A DNA stretch of 64,000 nucleotides from Comamonadaceae bacterium (GCA_947476285.1 CANJPU010000027.1:1-64000), one strand, 5' to 3'; positions 1 to 11,199 are shown, numbered from the stretch's first letter. Translations and numbers: made by a program. Notes: generated from the letters alone by a model not told the origin.

Positions 1-146
1 CCGCCTGCCCACCTTTGACCAGCCTGACCGCCTCCATCTTGAATTCCAGCGTGTACTTGGCCCGTTTTCTCGTCTCACTCATTTCGTTCTCCTTGAACTG
101 ATTTTTAACCATCAGCTAAGCAGTACGTTTTTCGGGGGCAAGGTCA
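1..146 (-). mobile_element. Edge of an IS3-family-type insertion sequence: start of orfA (MSETRKRAKYTLEFKMEAVRLVKGGQ...) plus terminal end
   Basis: Reverse complement of 1..82 reads ATGAGTGAGACGAGAAAACGGGCCAAGTACACGCTGGAATTCAAG..., which resembles the OrfA N-terminus of IS3-type elements. The putative IS terminus (minus strand) tgaccttgcccccgaaaaacgtactg ends at about 146. Confidence 0.75.
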
Positions 147-1610
147 AACCCCCAAAATACTGCCATTGCCTTTCTTGCTGCCGGCCTTGCGCCACCCAAG
201 GTGGCGGTGGCCTGCGAACTAGGCTTTGGCCAGGGCGTGAGCATCAATATGCACGCGGCTGCATCCAATGTGCAATGGTGGGGCACTGATTTCAACCCCT
301 CTCACGCCGGCTTCGCCCTTGAGCTTGCCCAGGCCTCCGGTGCACGCGCGCACCTGTTTGACGAATCTTTCGCCGAGCTTTGCGCCAGAACCGATGTGCC
401 GCAGATGGACTACATCGCCCTGCATGGCATCTGGAGCTGGATCAGCGATGAGAACCGCCACCTTATCGTCGATTTCGTCAAAAGAAAGCTCAAGGTCGGT
501 GGTGTGCTCTATGTCAGCTACAACACGCAGCCCGGCTGGGCGGCGATGGTGCCAATGCGTGAGCTGTTTGTGGAACATGCCGCAGTCATGGGCGTTCCGG
601 GCCAGGGACGGGTGTCCAGCGTGGACGCTGCGCTAGACTTTGCCTCCAAGCTGGTTGCCACCAATCCGATGTTTGCGCGCGCCAATCCTCAGGTTGCGGA
701 TCGACTGAAAAAGCTGGTGGCACATGACCGCCACTATTTGGCGCACGAGTACTTCAATCGCGATTGGCAACCGATGTCCTTTGCCAGCATGGCGCACTGG
801 CTCGAGCCAGCCAAGCTGAGCTTTGCATGTTCGGCCAACGGGCTGGACCAAGTCGATGCGCTCAATCTCAGCGCCGAACAACAGGCCTTGCTATCAGCGA
901 TTCCGGACACAGGGTTTCGTCAGACGGTTCGTGACTTCTGCGTCAACCAGGGTTTTCGCAAGGACTACTGGGTCAGGGGCGCACGCTCGATCACCCAAGG
1001 CGAGCAGACAGAAGCTTTGCGTGCTCGGTCGGTTGTTCTGGTTGCCAATGTTGCCGATGTCACGATGAAAGCCAACGGCGTGCTTGGCGAGATCAGTCTG
1101 CACGAGAACATCTATAAGCCCATCCTACAGGCCATGTCTGACAACTTGCCGATCAGTTTGGGCGAGATTGAGAAGAAGGTCCAGGGCGCTGGCATTTCCT
1201 TTTCCCAGCTTCTGCAGGCAGTGATGGTTCTGTCATCCAAGGGGTCGGTCGAGGACGCGCAGGAAGCGCAACTGATCGATCAGGCCAGGCCCGCCACCTC
1301 CAGCCTGAACCGACATCTCATCAAAAAGGCGGTGCTCGGCAAAGAGGTGCCTTTCCTTGCAAGCCCCGTCACCGGCGGCGGAGTCGCGGTCAATCGTTTT
1401 CAACAGTTGTTCCTTGATTCGCTCTCGCGCGGCAGGAAAGATCCCGCTGAATGGGCGGCCGATGCATTGGCCATCATGTCCAGCCAAGGGCAGCGCCTGC
1501 GCAAGGAAGACAAAGTACTTGAGACGCCTGAGCAGAACCTTGCTGAGCTTCTGTCCCTCGCCAATGAATTTGCGACCAAGCGGCTGAACGTGGTGCAGAA
1601 GTTGATCTGA
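147..1610 (+). pseudogene. SAM-dependent methyltransferase with methyltransferase regulatory domain, 5'-truncated by the IS edge
   Basis: ORF 201..1610 carries ELGFGQGVS (SAM-binding motif I-like). The frame stays open and protein-like upstream (NPQNTAIAFLAAGLAPPKVAVACELGFGQG) to the IS boundary at 146/147, so the normal N-terminus is missing. Confidence 0.7.
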
Positions 1611-1652
1611 GGGGTGCTTATTTAACTTTATACGATGTATATTATGTTAATA

Positions 1653-1694
1653 AACTGCTGGGTTGGCTCAATGATTTAAGTCAACCCGCCAGTT
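1653..1694. repeat. Imperfect inverted repeat / hairpin AACTG-CT-GGGTTG-N16-CAACCC-GC-CAGTT
   Basis: Arms AACTG/CAGTT and GGGTTG/CAACCC read directly. It lies just 3' of the truncated methyltransferase gene. Confidence 0.5.
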
Positions 1695-1901
1695 CCCCTC
1701 CTGCTAGCCGCCTAAAAGCACCGCACACGAACCAAAGAAGTAAGGCACGACCCAAGAAAGAAACAACTTCACGATTCGTTACCAAGCCATTGATTTTAAA
1801 TGTTTTTATACGTTAACTACATCACTCTTTGGGCTTGCGGATTTGGTCGCAGAGGCATAACTTGACACATCGATACACAAGATTTGTCGCCTTCGACAAA
1901 A

Positions 1902-2255
1902 ATGACAGATATGGGCTGGTTCAAAGCGAATCTTCGCAGCAGTATTTACGGGCTCTTGGGCAATCCGGCAGCCCCCTCTGATTCCATACTTGAAAACGGG
2001 ATCGAGGACATCCGTGACTCGATGCTAGGCATGCTAGGCCCGGATGCGCTCACGCAGCATCCGCAGATCACGCGTCGCATCCGCTACGCGAGCGACGTAC
2101 ATGCCTTGTGGTACCTGCGAGGCGACCTCATGGGCGTGCTGGCATCCGTGCATGGCGAGCTGGCAGCACGTGAGCAGCTTGCCTCCTTGACCGCCCAGTT
2201 CCAGGGTCTTCTACCCGGTGGATTGAATTCGCGGCCGAGCCCATTGGTCGGTTGA
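1902..2255 (+). CDS. Conserved hypothetical protein (start uncertain; 1884 possible)
   Basis: ORF 1884..2255 with internal Met (MTDMGWFKANLRSSIYGLLG...). No antisense competitor of similar quality except overlapping spurious frames. Confidence 0.5.
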   Translation: MTDMGWFKANLRSSIYGLLGNPAAPSDSILENGIEDIRDSMLGMLGPDALTQHPQITRRIRYASDVHALWYLRGDLMGVLASVHGELAAREQLASLTAQFQGLLPGGLNSRPSPLVG

Positions 2256-2289
2256 ATCGCACCTCCAGCAGGGGGCAAACGCCGGGCAA

Positions 2290-4794
<2,505 letters not shown>

Positions 4795-4798
<4 letters not shown>

Positions 4799-5418
4799 TG
4801 ACTATCCCCCATGCCCAGTTCTTCCATCCACCGCGCGAGTTCGCGCTCGTGCTCGTTGCCCTGTGCGTAGGCAGCTTTGAGCGCCGCATGCGATTCGGGT
4901 CGATGCTGGTTTAGCTTGAGCTTGCATTGCAGATCAACAATTTTCAGCTCAAACGCCTCAATGCCAGCCAGCATTTTGTGCGCAAAATCTTCGCCCAGAT
5001 CATTCCATTGTTGGGCGTAAGATGGCTCGTGGTCACAAATGAGCTTCTTGAGAATGGACTCCTTGGATGCCAAGCCCTGCATCAGCGTGGCAGACACCGT
5101 GCAGTGAACGCTCAGGTAGTTCCAGCTTGGTACCCGCGCCAGATCAGGATAGACCTTGGGCGAGAGGTAGGCATGAGGCCCCAAGAATGTCACCACGGCG
5201 CGTGGCCGCACTTGCAGGTAACGCCAATGCGGATTGGGCTTGGCGCAGTGACCAAGAAGAAACAGCTCTGCCCCGCGCTCTTCCAGGTGCAGCGGAAGGT
5301 GCGTGACAAATGGCAGACCTGAGTCGTCGGTTGAAATCAAGCTGGCGAAGGGGTGCTCGTGCATCAGCGTGGTCGCAAGCGAGTGGTCGCTGGAGTTGAA
5401 CTGGGCTGGCAAGTACAT
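4795..5418 (-). CDS. FMN-binding negative transcriptional regulator, PaiB family
   Basis: MYLPAQFNSSDHSLATTLMHEHPFASLISTDDSGLPFVTHLPLHLE... is typical of PaiB-like FMN-binding proteins. The ORF-track start at 5616 is too long. Confidence 0.85.
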
Positions 5419-5488
5419 TTGAGAGATTGTGCCGCGCCTGAGAACGTGCCGCCAACCTGAATGACTGATCTTTAAAGGACGATGCATC

Positions 5489-6694
5489 ATGGCCCACATC
5501 GAGAACATCCCCGAGCCGACACGGTCCAACATCCTGAACCTGGAATGCCCAAGTCCGCAGTCCCACCCGTTCGTTAACGGGCCGCCGCTGGCGCAGCGTC
5601 GTGTGGCGATCATCACCTCAGCAGCACTTCATTCGCGCAACGAACCGCCTTTTCCGGCGGGCTCCACTGGATTTCGAGAGCTTGCATCATCCATGTCGGC
5701 AGGGGACATCGTGATGAGCCACGTCTCCATCAATTTTGACCGCTACGGTTTTCAACGTGATCTGAATGTTGTTTTTCCGATAGACCGACTCCGTGAATTC
5801 GCGGCGCAGGGTGTGATCGGCTCTGTTGCCGACACGCACTATTCTGTGTTGGGCTCCACTGACCCAGCCGGGATGAGCGAAACCGCTGACCACCTGACGG
5901 CCTTGCTGCAAGGCGACGGAGTTGACGCCGTCCTGCTCAGTCCGGTCTGACCTCTTTGTACGCGCGCCGTGAGCGTGCTTGCACACATGCTGGAGTCCAG
6001 AGGCATTGCCACCACGGTATTGGGTTTGGCCCGTCCGACCCTTGAGAAGGCACAGCCACCGCGAAGCTTGTTCGTTCCGTTTGAGTTGGGCCGCCCAGTT
6101 GGCGAACCCAATGATGCAGCGTTCCAGGCGCGGGTGCTGCAGCAGGCTTTGGGTCTGCTGGATCGGCACGATGGCCCGGTCATTCTGGTGGACTTCCCGG
6201 ATGACGCGCCCGGCGCGACCGATCAGGCACAGTGGCACCCCCCTCTACCATCCTGCGGCGCAGGCACAACCCGCGACATTGCAAGATGGATTGCAGATGT
6301 CAGCGCAGAGATCGCCCTACTGCGCCCTGCATGGGAACAGGCGCGGCAAGCTTCTGGAAGAACCACAGTCGGTGTGAGCGGCCAGCCGCCGCAAGACTGG
6401 GCCGAGTTTGCCGCTTCCTTCATGACCGGGGCGACGCCGGGCACCGTGACCCATACTTCGCCTGCGCTTGCCCTGCGCTACCTGATCGACGATCTCAAGG
6501 CCTACTACGGTGAGGCCGCCCAAGCGCACGAAGCCGCGCCGTCAAGCCGCCAGATCAACCAATGGTTTTGGCGCGAGACGATCGCGGGCGCGTTTGTACT
6601 CGCGTTGCGCGAAGCTTGCATCGGCTCGCCGAACAAGGCGATCGACACAGTTGCAAGTCGCTTTTTCGTACCAAGGCCTTATCTGCCTGACTGA
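5489..6694 (+). CDS. Candidate selenoprotein: glycine/sarcosine/betaine/D-proline reductase component B (PrdB/GrdB)-like protein with in-frame UGA (5948-5950)
   Basis: ORF 5489..5950 ends ...GDGVDAVLLSPV-UGA. The same frame continues PLCTRAVSVLAHMLESRGIATTVLGL... to 6694 without another stop (402 codons including UGA and stop). Both halves read as one reductase-B-like protein. UGA context is U-P-L-C-T (UxxCT motif). Confidence 0.7.
5937..6177 (+). repeat. 241-bp direct repeat, copy 1 (inside the PrdB/GrdB-like gene, including the UGA)
   Basis: Matches 8821..9061 base for base except one substitution (c at 6053 vs a at 8937). Confidence 0.95.
5948..5978 (+). promoter_or_regulatory. Candidate bacterial SECIS: UGA + hairpin GCGCGC-CGUGA-GCGUGC
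   Basis: UGA at 5948-5950; stem 5962-5967 with 5973-5978 (6 bp including one G-U), apical loop CGUGA (5968-5972), 17 nt between UGA and loop. An additional outer pairing CCUCU 5951-5955 / AGAGG 5999-6003 is possible. Confidence 0.45.
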
Positions 6695-6756
6695 ACAACG
6701 ACACGCCTGGCGCGGTGCACCAAAGGGAATTGCACGGAGACGCACAGAGGGGCGAT

Positions 6757-6868
6757 CAGGCCGCCACGTCCAGACGCCCTGGCGGCAAACCCGCGCAATA
6801 CCGTACGTGCATCTCTTCATAGGCCGACTCGATCTGCCTGGTGAACAACTTGCCATCGAACGGGGGAT
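6757..6868 (-). pseudogene. 3' remnant of a glycosyltransferase-41 / TPR O-GlcNAc-transferase-like gene
   Basis: Minus-strand C-terminal peptide PPFDGKLFTRQIESAYEEMHVRYCAGLPPGRLDVAA* resembles C-termini of SPINDLY/O-GlcNAc-transferase-like proteins; frame meets an IS-end-like sequence at about 6869-6893. Confidence 0.35.
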
Positions 6869-6893
6869 ATGGAGTACGTTCTTCGGGGGCAAG
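6869..6893. mobile_element. IS terminal-end relic
   Basis: gtacgttcttcgggggcaagatca closely matches gtacgtttttcgggggcaaggtca at 123..146 (2 mismatches over about 24 nt). Confidence 0.55.
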
Positions 6894-7012
6894 ATCAGGA
6901 TTTTTACTGTTACATTTTACGATCGATTCGCCTCCCAGAAGGATACGAACTTGCCGCTGAGTATCGTTGATGTTATGCTCACAGAGCAATACGTTTCTTT
7001 AAGGGGCGCATA

Positions 7013-7849
7013 TTGAGCGTAAACTATCACTTACAAACGAAGACGCTAGGCCCGCGAGCAGCGCAGCTCCTCACTGAGCTGAATGAGCTGCGCCGGTCTA
7101 CGTTCACCTTGTCGGATGTAGGCTCGATCACCGGCCTGTCGGCGGCATCGGCCCGCAATCTCGTGCACAAGGCCCAGCAGCGTGGCTTGGTGACGCGACT
7201 GAAGCCCGGTCTGTACAACCTCGTGCCGTTCGAGCTTGGCCGGGCCACTGAGCACGTCGACAGCCCATACCTGATCGCGCGTGAACTCGCCGGCACCGCG
7301 TCCTACTTCCTGTCGCATGGCACCGCGCTTGAACTACACCGCATGGTGACGCAGCCGAACTTCACCGTCTATGTGTCATGCACGCGGCGCGTGCGTCCAC
7401 AGACGATCGGCGGCTATGACTTTCGGTTTATTCACATCACTGCGGAACAGGAATTCGGTGTCGTGAAACACTGGATCGACAAAGAGCGATACGTGATGAT
7501 CAGCGACATGGAGCGCACCATCATCGATGGTCTGCGCCATCCGGCACTTGCCGGTGGTATCACCGAAGTTGCCAAGGGCTTGTGGATGAAGCGTGATTCA
7601 CTAAAGACCGCACGGCTGGAGGAATACGCACGACGGCTCGGCGTCGGTGCCGTGGTGCGTCGCCTCGGCTACCTGCTGGAACACTATGGTATCGCCGATG
7701 CATCGGCGCTGGAGCCCTTGCGCGGCATGCTGACGGCGACCTACCAGCGCCTCGATCCGTTGCTCCCCGCCGAGGGGGCTTTCGTCTCACGCTGGCGCCT
7801 CCAGCTCAATGTGACGCCCGAAGAACTCGATGCCGTGAGGCTTGGCTGA
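7013..7849 (+). CDS. AbiEi-family antitoxin (type IV toxin-antitoxin / abortive infection), TTG start
   Basis: N-terminal winged-helix-like segment, SHGTALELHRM, ISDMERTIIDGLRHP; overlaps the downstream AbiEii gene by 1 nt (TGATG). Confidence 0.85.
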   Translation: MSVNYHLQTKTLGPRAAQLLTELNELRRSTFTLSDVGSITGLSAASARNLVHKAQQRGLVTRLKPGLYNLVPFELGRATEHVDSPYLIARELAGTASYFLSHGTALELHRMVTQPNFTVYVSCTRRVRPQTIGGYDFRFIHITAEQEFGVVKHWIDKERYVMISDMERTIIDGLRHPALAGGITEVAKGLWMKRDSLKTARLEEYARRLGVGAVVRRLGYLLEHYGIADASALEPLRGMLTATYQRLDPLLPAEGAFVSRWRLQLNVTPEELDAVRLG

Positions 7850-8691
7850 TGATTCCTCAGCGCAACATTTCCCTGATCTCGAACACGCTGATGACCGCTG
7901 GCGGACGGCGTATCCCCGAGGCCGTCATCGAACGGGATTACGTGCTGGCCTGGTTCCTGACCGGCCTGGCTGGCCATCCGCTGCGCGACGTGTTGGCCTT
8001 TAAGGGCGGCACCGCCCTACGGCGATGCTGGTTCGAAGACTATCGGTTTTCGGAAGACCTGGATTTCACCTTGACCCGCCCGATCACCTTCGAAGAGATC
8101 CTGGTGGGGTTGGACGAAATCTTCGCGACCGTCGAAGCCGACTCAGGCCTGCGGATCGCGTTCGATCGCGAAGACCGGCACGGCCACCAGAACAGCCACA
8201 CCTTCTACCTGCGCTATCAGGGGCCATTGCCGACCGCGAACGACGTGAAGGTGGATATCACGATCAACGAAGTCGTGTGCTTCCCGCTGCAAGATCGTCC
8301 GATTCAGCGCATCTATGACAGCTTTGACGACTTGCCCGAAGGCCCGACCGTGAAGGTCTATGCCATCGAGGAGATTGTGGTTGAAAAGCTGTTGGCCTTG
8401 AGCGACCGAGCGCGTAACGAGCCACGCGACTTGTATGACCTTTGGTATCTGTTCGGTTCCACTGAATTGCGCATTGCTGAGATGCGCGCCGAACTTGATG
8501 CCAAGCTCGCACTGCGCCAGCGTGTCATTGCAGGCATGGAGCGAGCCATTGCGGCCAAGGAAGATCGTCTGCGGCGGCTCTGGGCCACTCGTCTCGCACA
8601 CCAGATGAGCCATTTGCCACCGTACGATGATGTCTTTCGGGAAGTGCTGCGTGCCGTTCGCGCTGCCGACTTGCCGAAGGCGGACGGCTGA
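7849..8691 (+). CDS. AbiEii-family nucleotidyltransferase toxin
   Basis: FKGGTALRRCWFEDYRFSEDLDFTL carries the GGTxLR...SEDLDF nucleotidyltransferase signature; VEKLLALSDRARNEPRDLYDLWYL. Confidence 0.9.
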   Translation: MIPQRNISLISNTLMTAGGRRIPEAVIERDYVLAWFLTGLAGHPLRDVLAFKGGTALRRCWFEDYRFSEDLDFTLTRPITFEEILVGLDEIFATVEADSGLRIAFDREDRHGHQNSHTFYLRYQGPLPTANDVKVDITINEVVCFPLQDRPIQRIYDSFDDLPEGPTVKVYAIEEIVVEKLLALSDRARNEPRDLYDLWYLFGSTELRIAEMRAELDAKLALRQRVIAGMERAIAAKEDRLRRLWATRLAHQMSHLPPYDDVFREVLRAVRAADLPKADG

Positions 8692-8799
8692 TCGGTTATC
8701 TACGTGCCAAAGAGAAGCGCCATGGCCGATTTGTCGTCCATAGAACGACGCAAACTAGAATGATTGCTTAGTATGGGTGGCGAGAAGTCAACTGCCGTT

Positions 8800-8822
8800 T
8801 TCAGGCTCATTCCCACTCGATC
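8800..8822. repeat. Partial duplication of the guaA 3' end (putative att-like site, left)
   Basis: ttcaggctcattcccactcgatc vs native guaA end ttcaggctcattcccactcaatc at 11214..11236 (22/23). Confidence 0.65.
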
Positions 8823-9061
8823 AGTCCGGTCTGACCTCTTTGTACGCGCGCCGTGAGCGTGCTTGCACACATGCTGGAGTCCAGAGGCATTGCCACCACG
8901 GTATTGGGTTTGGCCCGTCCGACCCTTGAGAAGGCAAAGCCACCGCGAAGCTTGTTCGTTCCGTTTGAGTTGGGCCGCCCAGTTGGCGAACCCAATGATG
9001 CAGCGTTCCAGGCGCGGGTGCTGCAGCAGGCTTTGGGTCTGCTGGATCGGCACGATGGCCC
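8821..9061 (+). repeat. 241-bp direct repeat, copy 2 (orphan fragment of the PrdB/GrdB-like gene with UGA at 8832-8834)
   Basis: 240/241 identity to 5937..6177 in the same orientation, 2884 bp apart. Confidence 0.95.
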
Positions 9062-9204
9062 CCACCGCTGGCCGCAAGCAGCACACGGCCCGCCAGAAAC
9101 AGGCAACCTACGGCATACAGGTGCTGATAGAGAAAGCCGCCATGAACCGCTTCGATACGTTTGATCTGGCGTGCATCCTGCACCTGATACGGCGACTCAT
9201 TCAC
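9062..9204 (-). pseudogene. Truncated third gene downstream of hipA (N-terminal ~48 aa only)
   Basis: GTG start at 9204 overlaps the hipA end; reads VNESPYQVQDARQIKRIEAVHGGFLYQHLYAVGCLFLAGRVLLAASGG, then runs abruptly into the antisense of the duplicated repeat. Confidence 0.5.
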
Positions 9205-10459
9205 CAGGTGGTCTTGCAAAGAAGAAACACTCGGGCAGGATGGCGGGAGCGATGTAGTCCAGGTCTTGGGCCGACACACCACACGCGAAGAAGCTCTGGC
9301 GCCATTGGCGCGCCACCATGACGATTTGATCAATTTCCTTGCGGGCATCTTCGGCCGACAGCCCGAAGCGGCCAGCCTGCGACAACAGGTTGTAGAGGCT
9401 GGCCGTGCGACCGTAGTTGCCCACGGTCAGTGCCAGGTCACGTCGCTCCAGGCTAACCACAGGGGTAGGCACCAGGTCATAGGCGGGCGATAGGCGCCAT
9501 CCCTTGGGCCGGCGCAGCAGCGCGTGATTGCGCGGGTGATCGTCGTTGTTGGTTACGGCGGCATTGAAGACCATGCGCCGGAACAGTTCAGCGCAATCGG
9601 CTTCGGGCTTGTCGGACCAGCGACGCAGGTTGTCGGCCAGCAGCGGATAGGACCAGCGTTCACGGTTCAGATAGCTGTCGTCGCAGTCCAGCACCGTCAG
9701 CCCACTGACCAGCCCAAAGCGCAAATAGCCCTTGTCCGTGTGTTCACGATCGAAGCGCTGCAGCATCAACACATCGCTGTCACCGACCGCCTGCAGGCGT
9801 GCCTGCGTGACGTTCAGGCCGCATCGGCGTGCGAGGTCGAGAGTGGCGTACTCGATGCGCTGCAGGTTGCAGCGATCATCTTTGGCGGGAAACTTGCCTA
9901 GCCATAGGCAGTTCGCATCCTCGACGGTGGCCTTGGGACGGGCACCGCCCATGCTGGTGCCGGGATCGAGCTGCTCCAGCAGATGCACGGGCAACGGCTT
10001 GCAGTCTTCGATGGCCTGCGCTGCGGCAATCAATTCAGCGAGCTGGTGGGTGCGGTTGTACTGGCGCTTGGGGGCGGGTGGTTCCGCCTTGAGGCCAAAG
10101 CTCAGATGGCCAGCACCATCCTGTGGACCGTGCAGCAGATAGTCGATTTCATGCAGATCACCGGCGGCGCGTTCGAGCTTGTGCTCGATGACCCGCCGCC
10201 CCCAGGCGTCTGGGCTCGCATCGCGCAGCGCGCCGGGGATGCCTTTGAGTTGGGTGAACTCGTGGACAGTTTTGTCCAGCGGCAGGCGGTACGGATCGAG
10301 TGCCACCGCTTCGGCACGCTGGAGATAGCGGTCGCCATAGCGAAAGCGGCCGATCTGCGTGCCGTCGGGCAGGGTCTGCACTTTCAGCAACGCCGCCGGC
10401 ACCGTATCCAGGGTGCCGGGAAGCTGGATATAGACGTAGGCTTCGCGTTCAGAAGTCAT
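9197..10459 (-). CDS. hipA: HipA-family kinase toxin
   Basis: SMGGARPKA (P-loop-like), FNAAVTNNDDHPRNHALL, LSPAYDLVPTP motifs of the HipA kinase fold. Confidence 0.9.
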   Translation of the reverse strand: MTSEREAYVYIQLPGTLDTVPAALLKVQTLPDGTQIGRFRYGDRYLQRAEAVALDPYRLPLDKTVHEFTQLKGIPGALRDASPDAWGRRVIEHKLERAAGDLHEIDYLLHGPQDGAGHLSFGLKAEPPAPKRQYNRTHQLAELIAAAQAIEDCKPLPVHLLEQLDPGTSMGGARPKATVEDANCLWLGKFPAKDDRCNLQRIEYATLDLARRCGLNVTQARLQAVGDSDVLMLQRFDREHTDKGYLRFGLVSGLTVLDCDDSYLNRERWSYPLLADNLRRWSDKPEADCAELFRRMVFNAAVTNNDDHPRNHALLRRPKGWRLSPAYDLVPTPVVSLERRDLALTVGNYGRTASLYNLLSQAGRFGLSAEDARKEIDQIVMVARQWRQSFFACGVSAQDLDYIAPAILPECFFFARPPGE

Positions 10460-10781
10460 AGTCGTTGCCGGTCTTGCGCGGTTTGCCCGCGCGAGTGGGA
10501 CGACGCGAAGCTTCGAGCGCCTTGCCATGAACATCGGTGTCCGGATCGGCCACCGCCTCCAGGGACTTTTCCAGGCCGAGCGCCCACAGCACGGTGAAGC
10601 AGACGCCGATGGCCGTGCCGGGCTTGCCGAGTTCCAGGGCCGTTAGGGTGTTGCGGTTGACCCCTGCCTTGCTGGCGAGGTCCACCACCGACCAGCCGCG
10701 ACGAATCCGCGCGACGCGGATGCGCAGGCCGAGCTGAGCGACACGCTCGGAGACATTTGACGGAATGGAAAAGTTGCTCAT
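10449..10781 (-). CDS. hipB: HipB-like XRE/HTH antitoxin (start 10781 or 10799)
   Basis: LGLRIRVARIRRGWSVVDLASKAGVNRNTLTALELGKPGTAI HTH; overlaps the hipA start. Confidence 0.85.
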   Translation of the reverse strand: MSNFSIPSNVSERVAQLGLRIRVARIRRGWSVVDLASKAGVNRNTLTALELGKPGTAIGVCFTVLWALGLEKSLEAVADPDTDVHGKALEASRRPTRAGKPRKTGNDYDF

Positions 10782-10806
10782 TATTTTGAGTTTATCCATG
10801 CTTAAC

Positions 10807-10822
10807 GCCTATCATAATAGGC
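10807..10822. promoter_or_regulatory. Candidate HipB operator: GCCTAT-CATA-ATAGGC
   Basis: 6-bp perfect inverted repeat immediately upstream of hipB; the half-site ataataggc recurs at 10867..10875. Confidence 0.55.
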
Positions 10823-10926
10823 AACTTATTCTTTTCACGCAAGCTACAAAAGCAAACGTGATGAAAATAATAGGCGCAACACAGGTCAATGGCAGGTTAA
10901 GTAGGCAAACTCTGCTTCCGCGCAAG

Positions 10927-11199
10927 TTAAGCGCTTGCTTTCCGCGCTGCCAGTTTTGCCTCAAGCAGACGATAGGCCCGCTTCTCATCAAGCTTCGGGA
11001 GCTTCGGTTCGTTCTGCAGGAGATCAGCCAGCACCGGCGTCACAACATCGAACAGTGCCGACGGCAGCGCTTCGCGGACTGCGCGCGGCTCCGCAAGATC
11101 CTCCAGCAGTCCCGACATTTCGCCGTGGGCGAGCTTGTTGCCGCCTTCTCGATAGACTTTGTGGACTGCGGCATCCACCGTGAGCGCGCCCTCGAGCAC
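10927..11199 (-). pseudogene. C-terminal gene remnant of unknown product abutting the guaA 3' end
   Basis: Frame TEDETVLEGALTVDAAVHKVYREGGNKLAHGEMSGLLEDL... begins directly beyond the guaA stop region with no proper upstream. Confidence 0.35.

Noticed and set aside
5969-6694. Independent gene starting at GTG 5969
   Set aside because: Conserved protein-like sequence begins before this codon (PLCTRAV), directly after the UGA, and the upstream ORF supplies the matching N-terminal half; better explained as one UGA-containing gene.
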